Assembly: GCA_002914845.1 (NCBI GenBank)
Contig: JXTC01000001.1
Coordinates: 4,347,452-4,411,451, forward strand
Length of the DNA: 64,000 nt
Direction: 5' to 3'
Origin: Trema orientale
Lineage: Eukaryota; Streptophyta; Magnoliopsida; Rosales; Cannabaceae
Shown: positions 49,318 to 60,042 of the stretch, one piece after another
How positions within the stretch are numbered: position 1 is the stretch's first letter
Layout: the number at the start of each line of letters is the position of its first letter
Translations under genes and position numbers: made by a program
The notes under the pieces: generated by a model
Told to the model about the DNA's origin: nothing
The model's database searches: none
The model's input: the letters and a program-made list of their open reading frames with translations, nothing else

Positions 49318-50157
49318 NNNNNNNNNNNNNNNNNNNNNNNNNNNNNNNNNNNNNNNNNNNNNNNNNNNNNNNNNNNNNNNNNNNNNNNNNNNNNNNNNNN
49401 NNNNNNNNNNNNNNNNNNNNNNNNNNNNNNNNNNNNNNNNNNNNNNNNNNNNNNNNNNNNNNNNNNNNNNNNNNNNNNNNNNNNNNNNNNNNNNNNNNNN
49501 NNNNNNNNNNNNNNNNNNNNNNNNNNNNNNNNNNNNNNNNNNNNNNNNNNNNNNNNNNNNNNNNNNNNNNNNNNNNNNNNNNNNNNNNNNNNNNNNNNNN
49601 NNNNNNNNNNNNNNNNNNNNNNNNNNNNNNNNNNNNNNNNNNNNNNNNNNNNNNNNNNNNNNNNNNNNNNNNNNNNNNNNNNNNNNNNNNNNNNNNNNNN
49701 NNNNNNNNNNNNNNNNNNNNNNNNNNNNNNNNNNNNNNNNNNNNNNNNNNNNNNNNNNNNNNNNNNNNNNNNNNNNNNNNNNNNNNNNNNNNNNNNNNNN
49801 NNNNNNNNNNNNNNNNNNNNNNNNNNNNNNNNNNNNNNNNNNNNNNNNNNNNNNNNNNNNNNNNNNNNNNNNNNNNNNNNNNNNNNNNNNNNNNNNNNNN
49901 NNNNNNNNNNNNNNNNNNNNNNNNNNNNNNNNNNNNNNNNNNNNNNNNNNNNNNNNNNNNNNNNNNNNNNNNNNNNNNNNNNNNNNNNNNNNNNNNNNNN
50001 NNNNNNNNNNNNNNNNNNNNNNNNNNNNNNNNNNNNNNNNNNNNNNNNNNNNNNNNNNNNNNNNNNNNNNNNNNNNNNNNNNNNNNNNNNNNNNNNNNNN
50101 NNNNNNNNNNNNNNNNNNNNNNNNNNNNNNNNNNNNNNNNNNNNNNNNNNNNNNNNN
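49318..50157. other. Assembly gap (840 N)
   Basis: Unknown bases. The right flank enters the end of a MITE. Confidence 0.99.
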
Positions 50158-50194
50158 AATTTTTAAATTTAAGAAATAATATATATAATATCCA

Positions 50195-50249
50195 AATATA
50201 GTGTATAAATAGAACAAACAGACAAAATACAAAATAAAAACGTAATTAG
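50195..50249. mobile_element. Right end of a MITE related to 40314-40783
   Basis: GTGTATAAATAGAACAAACA, then a GACAAAATA..AAACGTAATTA stretch, follows the right terminal repeat at about 40730-40783. The rest of this copy would lie in the gap. Confidence 0.5.
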
Positions 50250-51667
50250 AGCCTAAGTTCATTATAGTCACTATTATATCTGTCACGAACCGAACCCCAT
50301 GCCAGTGGCAAAATGTGGAAAACATAAATTAAGAAATCCCGATAGATAAGTCATAGTATAATAAAAAAAACTTAAGAAAGATTTCTCCACAGTTATGTGA
50401 CCACGTACTAAACATAGATCATCAAAATATGGAATAAGTAAAAGAAGTTGTGCATATCATTCATCTATCTTCTATACATAGGACTTAGTTTAATATATAT
50501 CATAATTAAATATTTAATAAATTCTTTATACAGATTTAAATCCCAAATTCTTAATACAATTTCTATAGTCATAGTCTACTAAAATAGTCTACTAGACAGC
50601 CTCCAAATCTCTAATCAGTTTCTTGGTCCAAATCACATTATACTCCTCCTGAGGAGAAGAAGAAGGGGATGAGCTAACGCTTAATAGAGAAACGATTACA
50701 AGTTTTTAATAATAAGCGATACATTTACATTTGGAAATTCCTACTTTGTTAGTTTCTTAATCCAAATAGTATGTAAAATCTCGATTAACAAATAGATTTA
50801 AGAAAAGTCACATTTACCGAAAATAATATCAAAGTATAATCAAGATATAGTACATACCATCCAAGTCTAACACAAGTATACTAGTATTATCATATAGCAT
50901 ATTCCGTAGTGCCTAATTTCAACACCTATGAGTTCTATGCCATCTAAGTGATGACCGTTAGTTATTCTGAGTGTTCTACTAGAACACCGTAATTCCATCA
51001 GCCACATGAAGATGATAATATAATGCAAGTGTATGTGACATGAAGTAGATGTGTTCTTTTTCATGATTAAACATTAAAAGCAACTATACAGTTATTTTTA
51101 TTTATTCAAATCAATCTTTAAAATACCATTTTAAAAATGCTTGAGATTTTTGACATAACTTTGGCAACATAATGGCTATATTTGAAACAATCCCAAATTC
51201 AAAACCTGTATAAAAATTCAAATTTACAATCCCAGAATATTCTATAGTTCACCAAAATATCTTCATATCATAAAAGTTCACTAAATCATATTTTTAATAA
51301 TTCTTAAAATCATAGAACTCAAACTTTTTCAAATTAATTTATGATAGAAACTAGTTTCAAAAGCAAGTGATCGAATATCTACCTCTCTTGAGTAACAACA
51401 ACTTGATACTAGGGTTCGTGGTAGTTCCCAAAGGTCGTTTGAAGAGCTGATGGGCAAATTAGGATCCAAATTAGGTTACTTTGGAGGGTCGATTTTCAAA
51501 CAAATGCTCAAATATTCAAATTGACATCACCATTGTGATCTACACGTCAAAATTAGTTAGGTTAGACATAAAGTTTGCTTAATTCCAACTTCAATACAAT
51601 CCCGAGCCTCTGCATGCAAACCGAGGCAAAACCCGAGCGCCTCATGTCTCGATTTGGAGAAATTTAT

Positions 51668-52150
51668 GACTAGTACCTGTTTTTAAAACTTATTTTCATA
51701 AATACCAATTTTTAATTTTTTTTCAAAAATACCCATTTTTATAGTCCACATTTCATATGCAAAATATGAGTAGTCTATATTCACAATGTAAATTTTATCC
51801 ACGAGGTATACATTTCATATATAAAATATGAACAATATACATTTACAATGTAAATGTTTACCATCATTTATATTTTTCATTATAAATTTAACATATGGTA
51901 TACATTTTAAAATGTGTGCCAATTTTTAGTGTAATTTTTATTCGTAAAATGTAGACTACGCTATAAATTTAATGCATGAAATATAGACTGTGGTATACAT
52001 TTCATATGTAAAATAGTGGTAGTTTACATTTCTCCAAAAAGGGGTATACATTTTTCCAAAAATGGGTATAAAAACGGATATTTATGAAGTAAATCAAAAA
52101 ATAGGTATTTGTAGAAATATGATTTTGAAAACGGGTATTTATGAACTTTT
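51668..52150. mobile_element. Complete foldback MITE nested in the LTR-like repeat
   Basis: Left end TACCTGTTTTTAAAACTTAT with TTTTCATAAATACC, and right end ending GAAAACGGGTATTTATGAA, are reverse complements over about 60-70 bp. The interior consists of short mirrored motifs (ACATTTCATATGTAAAAT and similar). The same family starts at 18870. Confidence 0.6.
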
Positions 52151-52777
52151 CTCCTCGATTTACGTATCCGGCCAAAACATATAAATATTATGTATCAAAT
52201 TAAATTCGTCTCTCAAGCTCATATCACGAATTTGACCTCAAAAATCCATTTCAATGTCTCTAATTCAAATTGGGCCAATATTTAATATTTTTCAAACTTA
52301 ATTACAAAAAATATTAACTTTCTAAAAATAATTAGAAAAATACTATCTTTTAAATCTGAAAAAGTCTAAAAAAAACATATTCAACTTCATTTCCACCAAT
52401 CTTGGTTCCTTACAATTTATTTAGACCAATATCTGACTCAAAAATATCAATAACACCAACTATTAAAGAAATATTTACTAATATACCAATATTTTGTTAC
52501 AAAAAGGGCCAAAATTTTGGAAAATGCTTACCGGAATTAGTCTTTGCCGGAAAATGGTCGAAAGTCGGAGTGGAGGACTTGGGTTCTCATTCCTTGCCAG
52601 GGACGAGGTCTGGGTGTGGTTGAAGTGGCTGGGTCTAAGTGAAACCCAGCGTGTTCTCGGGGTTTTCTTCCTCGCACCCAATGGTCTTTGGGCTGGTGCA
52701 GTGGCAATGAGGTGGGCGGTGGCAGTGCATGACTTAGGGAAGTGAGAAGGAGCCGAAGAAGATGAGGAAAATGAGTT

Positions 52778-52799
52778 GGGGGGGGGGGGGGGGGGGGGG
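52778..52799. repeat. Run of 22 G
   Basis: An uninterrupted G tract followed by AGGGAGGGAGAGG, rare in an AT-rich genome and able to form a G-quadruplex. Confidence 0.95.
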
Positions 52800-53200
52800 A
52801 GGGAGGGAGAGGTCCATAGGATAATGCCATGTGTACCAAAACTTTTACCAAATTTTTAATACCAATACATGTAACATGTAGGTTGGCAATATTCAATTAG
52901 TGAATATGATTAACTTATTTGTGATAAGTTTTAATATACTAATTAAATAGTGCCAACTCAAATACCACATGTGTTGGTATTAAAAATTTAGTACAAATTT
53001 TAGTACACCTAGTATTATCTGGGGTTTATGTCGTGAACCTTCCAGCTTCATATTTTATTTTTACTATTTTTTTTATAAAATTACTTAAATGCCCTTAAAA
53101 ACTCTGGGTTATTATAATTTCTGTATAATTTTTTGATCAGATAGAATTCAGATCCCTTTTTCTAGTCATAAGCCTTGCATTCAAGATCAGGGTTCTTTTT

Positions 53201-54151
53201 ACGATAAGGTAATGAATTATACAAATTTAATTCGTATTTATCCCATAACATCAGGTACTATCCTAATTTAAAGAGATCTTTCCTAATTTCTTGAAACTGA
53301 TACTGATAATAATTTCATAGATTTGAGTGTGATTTAAATGAGAGAACCTCGTAAATAATATCTTCTTGCTTAAATGATACTTGACTTCCTCGATCTCGAC
53401 TAATTTTGAACTAGCTGGCATTCCCACAAAAAGCTTGAACATCACGATCAGTGGCAAGCTTTGAACAAACTCGCTATTATTCGAGCAGACATAAATTTTA
53501 TGCACAACAACTAGTACCATTATAGTATCACTACTATATGATATTTGAATAACTATATATAGTTACATATGTGATCATGACATAATATACATAGTCCTCT
53601 GATAGATTTGGCATTCCATTACAATAAGCTCAACTATGAATATTTTCCGTAATGAACATTTTTTATGAATAAGATGTATTAAAAAGTTACGTAGTATAGT
53701 TATACAAGTGAATTAATAATGAACATGATAGTCATTGCATCATAAGATTTGGTTATTCTGTTTAAGCTCACTCCATTTTTTTATTTGTTCTTTTTCAAAT
53801 GAGCATTAATTCTTAATGGAAGTTAGCTTGCTATGCCGACGCATCATCGAACTACATCGGAGAAACGTTGTCAACTTGGACGGAATTTGGCTTGTCGATG
53901 GTACTAAAATATCATAATAGTACTTGAAATTATTGTAACCAAAAGCATTGAAATCTTCAATATTATTAATTTGTGTTCTCTAATTTTAAAGATTATTTGA
54001 TGCGTTGGTCTGAACTTTTTGGATTTATTCTAAGTTGCTTTCTATCAAACTTTTTTGTTTTTGTTTTGACAATTTAGTTCTAATAAGAATGAATGAATTT
54101 GTTTCTTATACACTAGAATGCACAAATAGGAGCCACAAAACATATAACTTG

Positions 54152-54191
<40 letters not shown>

Positions 54192-54319
54192 AAGAAGAAG
54201 AAAGAAGAAAAAAAGAAGGTTGTATCAAAAAACAAGAAGATCGGAAGAAAATAATACATAACTGAACTTCATGTCCGTTACGTAATATAAGAGACAAGGA
54301 GCTTCGAATAGTTTTTATT
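53201..54319. other. Intergenic, no gene recognised
   Basis: AT-rich with a TA microsatellite at about 54153-54187. Frames here are repeat-driven. Confidence 0.5.
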
Positions 54320-54490
54320 TATTCATTTATTTTTTTTCGGAAAGGCAGTCCTTTTATTTAATAAGGAGAGGAGAAATACAGTAGGTAGGATCGATACAAT
54401 ATCAAACTAGACTTCATCAACGACAGAACTAAAACCGAGTTTAGCTAGACTATCAGCTACACCATTTCCTTGTCTAGCTATATATAAACA
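54320..54490 (-). mobile_element. LINE 3' end with RNase H remnant
   Basis: The minus strand from about 54480 reads ARQGNGVADSLAKLGFSSVV, the C-terminal RNase H motif of plant LINEs. It then has a stop, a tail with LLSLLNKRTAFP, and an A-rich end near 54340-54320. 5'-truncated. Confidence 0.65.
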
Positions 54491-54728
54491 GAAAGATAGC
54501 TAAGATTTGAATGTATTAACAAGGATTATAATCCAGGAGACTCTTGTCTTCGGAAGGAAAAAATAAAAAATAAAAAAAAAATCCTGAACTGATCCCTTAA
54601 AGACGATTAGTACTAATGGCAACAATTGTTGATGCCAAAAACTGCTTCTTATGCACAAATATACGCACGTAACTAGTCTGCACATTGAGCCTTTTGCTCC
54701 CTGGAAACGATCTCAAATTCATCACAAC

Positions 54729-55927
54729 TCAATCATGGTAGGCGAAATCGTTGTTGCCCAAAGAATCATCACCGCTTGAGTATCCATTATAGTCAAACTC
54801 ATCATCATCATCACCACCACCACCATCTACATCTTCACGAGGTTCTTGACGTTGATCACGACGATCAACATCCAAAAAGAGACGACCCAATAAGCGGAGA
54901 GAATCGGCTTGGTTTAATCGACGAATGGCAGGATTGGCAGGAGCAGCAGGATCAGCAGGATATCCATAGTCCTCGATTGAATCATGAGGAAGCCGCACGT
55001 GTGCAATCTCCTCAATGCACCTGATCCCCAACTCTCCGTCCAAATTTAGATTCAGGCACCGGCGGAGGTCAAGCGACTCGAGACGGCGACAGCCATTGAG
55101 AATGGCTTCCAAGCCCATGTTAGTTATCGGATTTCCGATGATCTGGAGGTGGCGCAGTTCGGGCAGGTTTTGAGCAATGGCGAGTGCCTCCTCGTTCAGT
55201 TCAGCCTCAGTGTGATCAGGGTCTCGATAGAATTGGCAGTTCAACTTGAGTGTGGTTAAACGAGGGCATCTGCTCCCCAAATTAATGAGAAATTTTTCTG
55301 TGAATAAGCAGAGTGTGAGATCGAGCTCCTCCAACAGTGGGAATTTCGCAGTGGCGGCAATCAATGCCCTGTCTGCAACATAATCACAATGAGCATATCG
55401 AAGTCGTTTGAGCTGCCTCGATCTGTCGAAAAGTTTGGAACACAATAAGTTAATAACATCAATGAATAATGTTCAGGGAAAACAAGTGCTTAAAAAATTA
55501 TGTTAAGAATCTAGTACACAAGAGAAGAGAAGTGTTTAATAAGCAAAGTTGTGACCAATCTTAAACCATTAGATTGCATTTTTAGGAGCATGATAAGCCT
55601 TGATCTAGACAATGTTCTACTTGACATTCCAAAAAGAAGTATAATTACTTGAAAGAAAACAATTCACTCCAGAGCTCTAGAATTGCCCCTGTACTATGAC
55701 ACATATAGCTTAGTGTTTTTTTAAGACTAGTTTTGATCCCTGGTTGAAAAGTATGATTTTTGTTATTTAAATTGGAGAAGAAAAAAAAAAAAAGAAACTC
55801 AAGTGCTTGTTGGCTCAATCTAATAATCCTAATCACTGATTTATTAAAAAGAAAAAAAAACTCACACAATTTGTTCTGTCGTTTCCAAATATGTGTTTCG
55901 AAATCAGAACCCATTGTTGTTCAAAAA

Positions 55928-55958
<31 letters not shown>

Positions 55959-57126
55959 AGAAAAAGTCTCAGATATTTCGAATCCCAGAACTAATACATT
56001 TCGAATTCAGAAATAACTAGAGAATCAATTATAGCAATTCAACTGAAAGTTATATGAAAATATCATGAAGAAAACATTCTTCTTAATAAAGAAAGTAAGA
56101 ACTGAAAACAGTTCAAACATCTTAGTACGCAAGCAGCAAACGTTAATAGAAAATACATAATAAACAAACTACAACGTAGCAAAACTGAACCCCTTAATAT
56201 CATCAAGATTAACATGAATAAAGAACTGCGGTGATTTTTCTCAAGAAACCTATTGAGAAGATCTCCACCAGTAATCATTTTCCAAATATGTTTCGAAATC
56301 AGAACCCACTCTTGTTCAAAAAGGAAAAAACAAAAAAAAAATAATAAAAAAAAATCCCATGTGTTTTGAAATCCCAGAACTTATAATATACATTTCGAAT
56401 TCAGAAATAACCAGAGAATTAATTATAGCAATTCAACTGAAACCAATATGAATGTATCATGAACAGCATTCTTCTTAAGAAGTAATTAATTAGAACTGAA
56501 AACAGTTCAGAACATCAAAGTAGGACTAGCGAACGATTATTGGAAAACAAAACAAAACAAAAAAACGAAAGAAGAAGAAGAAGAAAAAGAAACGATAACG
56601 TAGCGAAGCATAAACCCATAATATCAACAAGATTAACATGCATAAAGAGCTGTGGACTAGATTTTTTTCTCAAGAAACCTATAGAGAAGATCTCCGCCAT
56701 TAATCATTTTCACTTCCAAAACCAAAGAAAATCAAAAAAATGTTACCAAGCTAGGAAAATCTTTAGCTTTCTTTTTCCCTTATTCAAAGAGAAAAATCAG
56801 CAAGATTCAAGAAGTGAAATGAGACAATACCTATCAGAGATATATTTAAGGAGACGACTGTCCCCGAAGTGCTCAACGTCGATAGCTTCCAGTTGGCCAT
56901 CACTCCGGTCGACCGCCGCACGGCACATGTCCTCCAGCTTGTCCATCATGGCCGGGTCACCGTTGTTACGCATGTCAATGGTTCGCCACATCCGAGGGTC
57001 CTTGCAGACTCGGTACCAGGACTTGCAAACCAACTGAGCACTCATCAGCACATCGATGGAGCCGAGCCGAGAGAGTATCGAAAACGTCGCATTGTTCGGC
57101 AATTCCTGCCATTTTCGCTGAGCCAT
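54729..57126 (-). CDS. F-box/LRR protein, SKIP19/FBL23-like, intact (copy C)
   Basis: Exon 1 is 57126-56831 and exon 2 is 55422-54729, spliced GATAG|GTATTG..TCGACAG|ATC, giving 329 aa. Residues 6-50 form the F-box (WQELPNNATFSILSRLGSID, LVCKSWYRVC, MWRTIDM), which in this family binds SKP1/ASK within an SCF ubiquitin ligase. Residues after 100 form LRRs (LLEELDLTLC, LTTLKLNC, LRHLQIIGN, LESLDLRRC) that would select substrates. The last 50 or so residues are strongly acidic (GGGGDDDDEFDYNGYSSGDD), followed by FAYHD and the stop. The start is the first ATG after a TATA box at 57232-57244. Of the four copies in the cluster, this is the only one with an undamaged F-box, splice sites and frame. 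Its 1.4-kb intron holds a tandem duplication. The substrate is unknown. Confidence 0.9.
55893..56712. repeat. Tandem duplication of about 400 bp inside the copy C intron
   Basis: The two halves (about 55893-56283 and 56284-56712) share, in order, AAATCAGAACCCA, AATCCCAGAACT, AATTATAGCAATTCAACTGAA, AGAACTGAAAACAGTTC, CAAGATTAACATG, and AAACCTAT.GAGAAGATCTCC. Copy D has a single unit at about 61070-61370. Confidence 0.85.
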
Positions 57127-57231
57127 TGGAGATGGCGAAGGACTTAATTTGTTGAAGGGAGAAGATTTTTCTCTGAGTCGGGAGAGAGAACTGTCAAATA
57201 TTGGAGAGGAACCGGATATGGTACTGAGTTT

Positions 57232-57244
57232 CCAATTTATAGGC
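57232..57244 (-). promoter_or_regulatory. TATA box of copy C
   Basis: The minus strand reads GCCTATAAATTGG about 110 nt upstream of the ATG, within a 40-bp block shared with copy D. Confidence 0.65.
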
Positions 57245-57259
57245 TTCCATTATTCCTTG

Positions 57260-58979
57260 TTTCGCACCACTTGTCTAAATACTCTTTTTTCCCCCCTTCC
57301 ATAAAGTATCTTGTCTAAATAAATACTTAAGAAAATTGTTTTCCTCTTATTTTCTAATTTCTTTATTTTTTTCCTCTGAAATTCTTGTTTTCTAATATTT
57401 ATTTCAGGCTATTTCTTCCCTACCTTTTTTTTTTCAATAGAATTAACTTCCAAATATTGTCCCATTGGTCCCTTTAATATTCGGTAAGTTGCGATGTGTT
57501 CTTTGAAACTTTTTGATAGGGGATCATCCCAAAATAACTAACTCTATTATATCGCCTAAAAGAAAATTGTAAACACAATTTATTATATCATCATTATTAA
57601 ATATATAACAATGGTATGCTACTGTAATTAATTATAATGATTGTGAAAGAAAATAACATAGTAAAAATATAAAATGCTAATATATATATATATATATATA
57701 TGCGAGCCAAAAAAAAGTCTTCCCTTATAGATCATTACCCTCTAAAAGTGTGAAAACACGTATATCAAGTATTCCAATTTTATTACTTCCTTTTTAACGT
57801 GGGGCTAAGGGATGAGCAAAAGTTTTTGGTATTTTACAAAGTCTCTTTTCTTTGAATTTGAACAATACAAACTCCAATAGTTAGTGTCTTAAAGCTTTGA
57901 ATTAAAATAATTAATGGTAGATCATTGAATTTTATGCATGTAAAATTCGTGAATTATCAGTTTGAATTGTAAGTTTCAGTTGTATATTTAGTGATTTTTT
58001 TTTTTTTTTTTGCCTTTTCGTGATCCATTATTTTCCTCGTCATTATTGATTACCATTTTTTTTTCGTTTATTGTACCATAACATTTGTTCACGTAAAAAG
58101 CTAGTTACAGAGATAAAGAATACTTGAAAAACTAGTTAGCTCTTCTTTTTATTTAGAGGGTACAATTAATACAGTTTGGAGGGGGTTCATTCCTACGCTC
58201 TGAGAGAAAAACTTTCCCCAACATAGTTTTGATTGGTCGGATGCATTAATGGTAGCTATTATCAGAATACATCATTCCTACTGAGTATGTCCCTCCAACC
58301 GTGTTCCGACACGTCATCTAAATCCCTCAGAAAAATGTGTCAACTCAATGAATTTCAGCCCATCTATGCTGAACTCCCTAGAATAAGAACAAGGATAAAA
58401 ATATCTGATAAAACGCATAATATAACCTCTTGATTTTCATAAATAACAAAAATATCCTTTCGAATTAATTAATAAATTAATACAAATTTCACCACTTTAT
58501 CTAATTTGTTCAAAATTAAATAAGAAATTTTCTAAAACTGACCAAGAAACTACTCTTACCTAAACATATTAATTAGCAAAAAAAATGAACTTTCTTAAAA
58601 ACAAATCATATATAAGTTTTAATTCACTAAATCTTCTTATTCTTTTTTTTCCTTTCCATCCATGACTAACGCAGTGATATTCAACCCTAGCTATAAATGT
58701 ATCATACTAACAGTACTTAGAAATCATCGTTCATTCCAGTTTGTCTGATCTATGGATGTGAAAAGACGACAAAAGTACTAAAAAAAACTTCAAATATTAA
58801 TCGGTGTTCTCTTTTAAATATCTAAAGGGTAATTCAAACGTTGGTCCGTACTTTTTGCTAAATTGTGATGTGTTCTTTCACACTAGTAATAAGAGTGAAT
58901 ATTTCAAGTGAATTAGTGCATACATTGGACGAGAATGCGGAAATAGAACCACAATATTAAAAACCATCCTATATCAATA
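57260..58979. other. Intergenic, no gene recognised
   Basis: AT-rich with T runs and a TA microsatellite near 57680-57702. No coding signature. Confidence 0.5.
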
Positions 58980-59598
58980 GGGGTGTCAATTCGTGTCGAC
59001 GGGTCGGGTTGAAGTCTAATATATACATAAATTATGTCAACTCGAACCCGACCCCAACCCGTGACCCGTCGTATCAGAAAACCATCAACACTAACCCGAC
59101 CCGCACCTAAAATGGATTGACCCGAACCCGACCCGCGCAACCCGCTTTCGTGAATAACATCTAACCCACAACCCGATTTTGACTCGTCAACCCGTTTTTG
59201 ACCCGCCAACCCGCTATGACCCGTATTTTTTTAGTTATATTTTCTTTTTCTAAGGCTATTATTGTCTCATTTTAAAATAAATAAATTAGGGATAATTTAT
59301 AAATATAATTAATAATTTATAATCCCAAATACATACACTGTACAAATTAAATATATCTATAATAATAGTCATAAACAAATTAAATAAAAAAATTTTATAA
59401 TTTAATTATATATATTTGTTAGCGGGTCAAACGGGTCAAGTTCGTGTCAAGCGGGTTGACCCGAACCCGACTCGTTTTTTTATTCGTATCAGGCTGGTCG
59501 ACCCTAATCCGACCCACACCCTTTTTCTTCGACCCTAACCCGCAAAAAATCGTGTCGTGTTCGTGTAGTGTCATCATGTCGTAACCCAAATTGCCACC
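58980..59598. mobile_element. MITE rich in CGGGT/ACCCG repeats
   Basis: Starts GGGGTGTCAATTCGTGTCGA and ends GTCGTAACCCAAATTGCCACC, an imperfect inverted pair (GGTGTCAATT versus GGTGGCAATT). Both arms are packed with GACCCG/CGGGTC words while the centre is AT-rich. This arrangement is known for common plant MITEs with telltale GGGTCGGGTT arms. No coding capacity. Confidence 0.6.
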
Positions 59599-60042
59599 AG
59601 TATATATCAAAGACAAAAAACGACAAGGTCGTACAAGAAAGTAAGATATGGTAACTAAACTATTTGGAAACTTGTGCACTAATCAAAATCAAACTTGTAC
59701 ACATAACCATACTTCAAGTCCGTTACTTAAGATACAAGGAACTCTGAATTCTGAATAGAGCTTTTGAAAATGTATCAGTACCATTTTCTTATTGTCTGAT
59801 CAAAACCAAACTTGCAAAACACATAAACTGGCATTTCTGAAAATTAAGGACAACTTTGCAAAAAACAAACTAAGCAAAGGATAATATTTCAGGAGAACCT
59901 TGTCCAAAAGAAATAAAAGAAGAAGAAGAAAAAGAATTTATTCGGTTTACCATGGTCTATAGTAGATTTCAAACTTCTTTTTATGGAGAAAGACACACAC
60001 ATTCGCCTTTGGTTGGTTACTCAAAATGATCTCAAATGATTA

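Larger units (their letters stand above)
50281..53200 (+). mobile_element. TGTCACGA-type LTR-like repeat, copy 2
   Basis: Starts TGTCACGAACCGAACCCCAT and resembles 37961-39800 in layout. It is enlarged by a foldback element at 51668-52150. A GC-rich block around 52527-52760 corresponds to the ACTCACCGG block of copy 1. The right end is uncertain. Confidence 0.45.

Noticed and set aside
49312..50325. A 337-codon frame on the minus strand
   Set aside because: Almost all of it is the second N gap.
54776..55024. His-rich frame MSIHYSQTHHHHHHHHHLHL on the plus strand
   Set aside because: It is the antisense of the Asp/Gly-rich tail of copy C.
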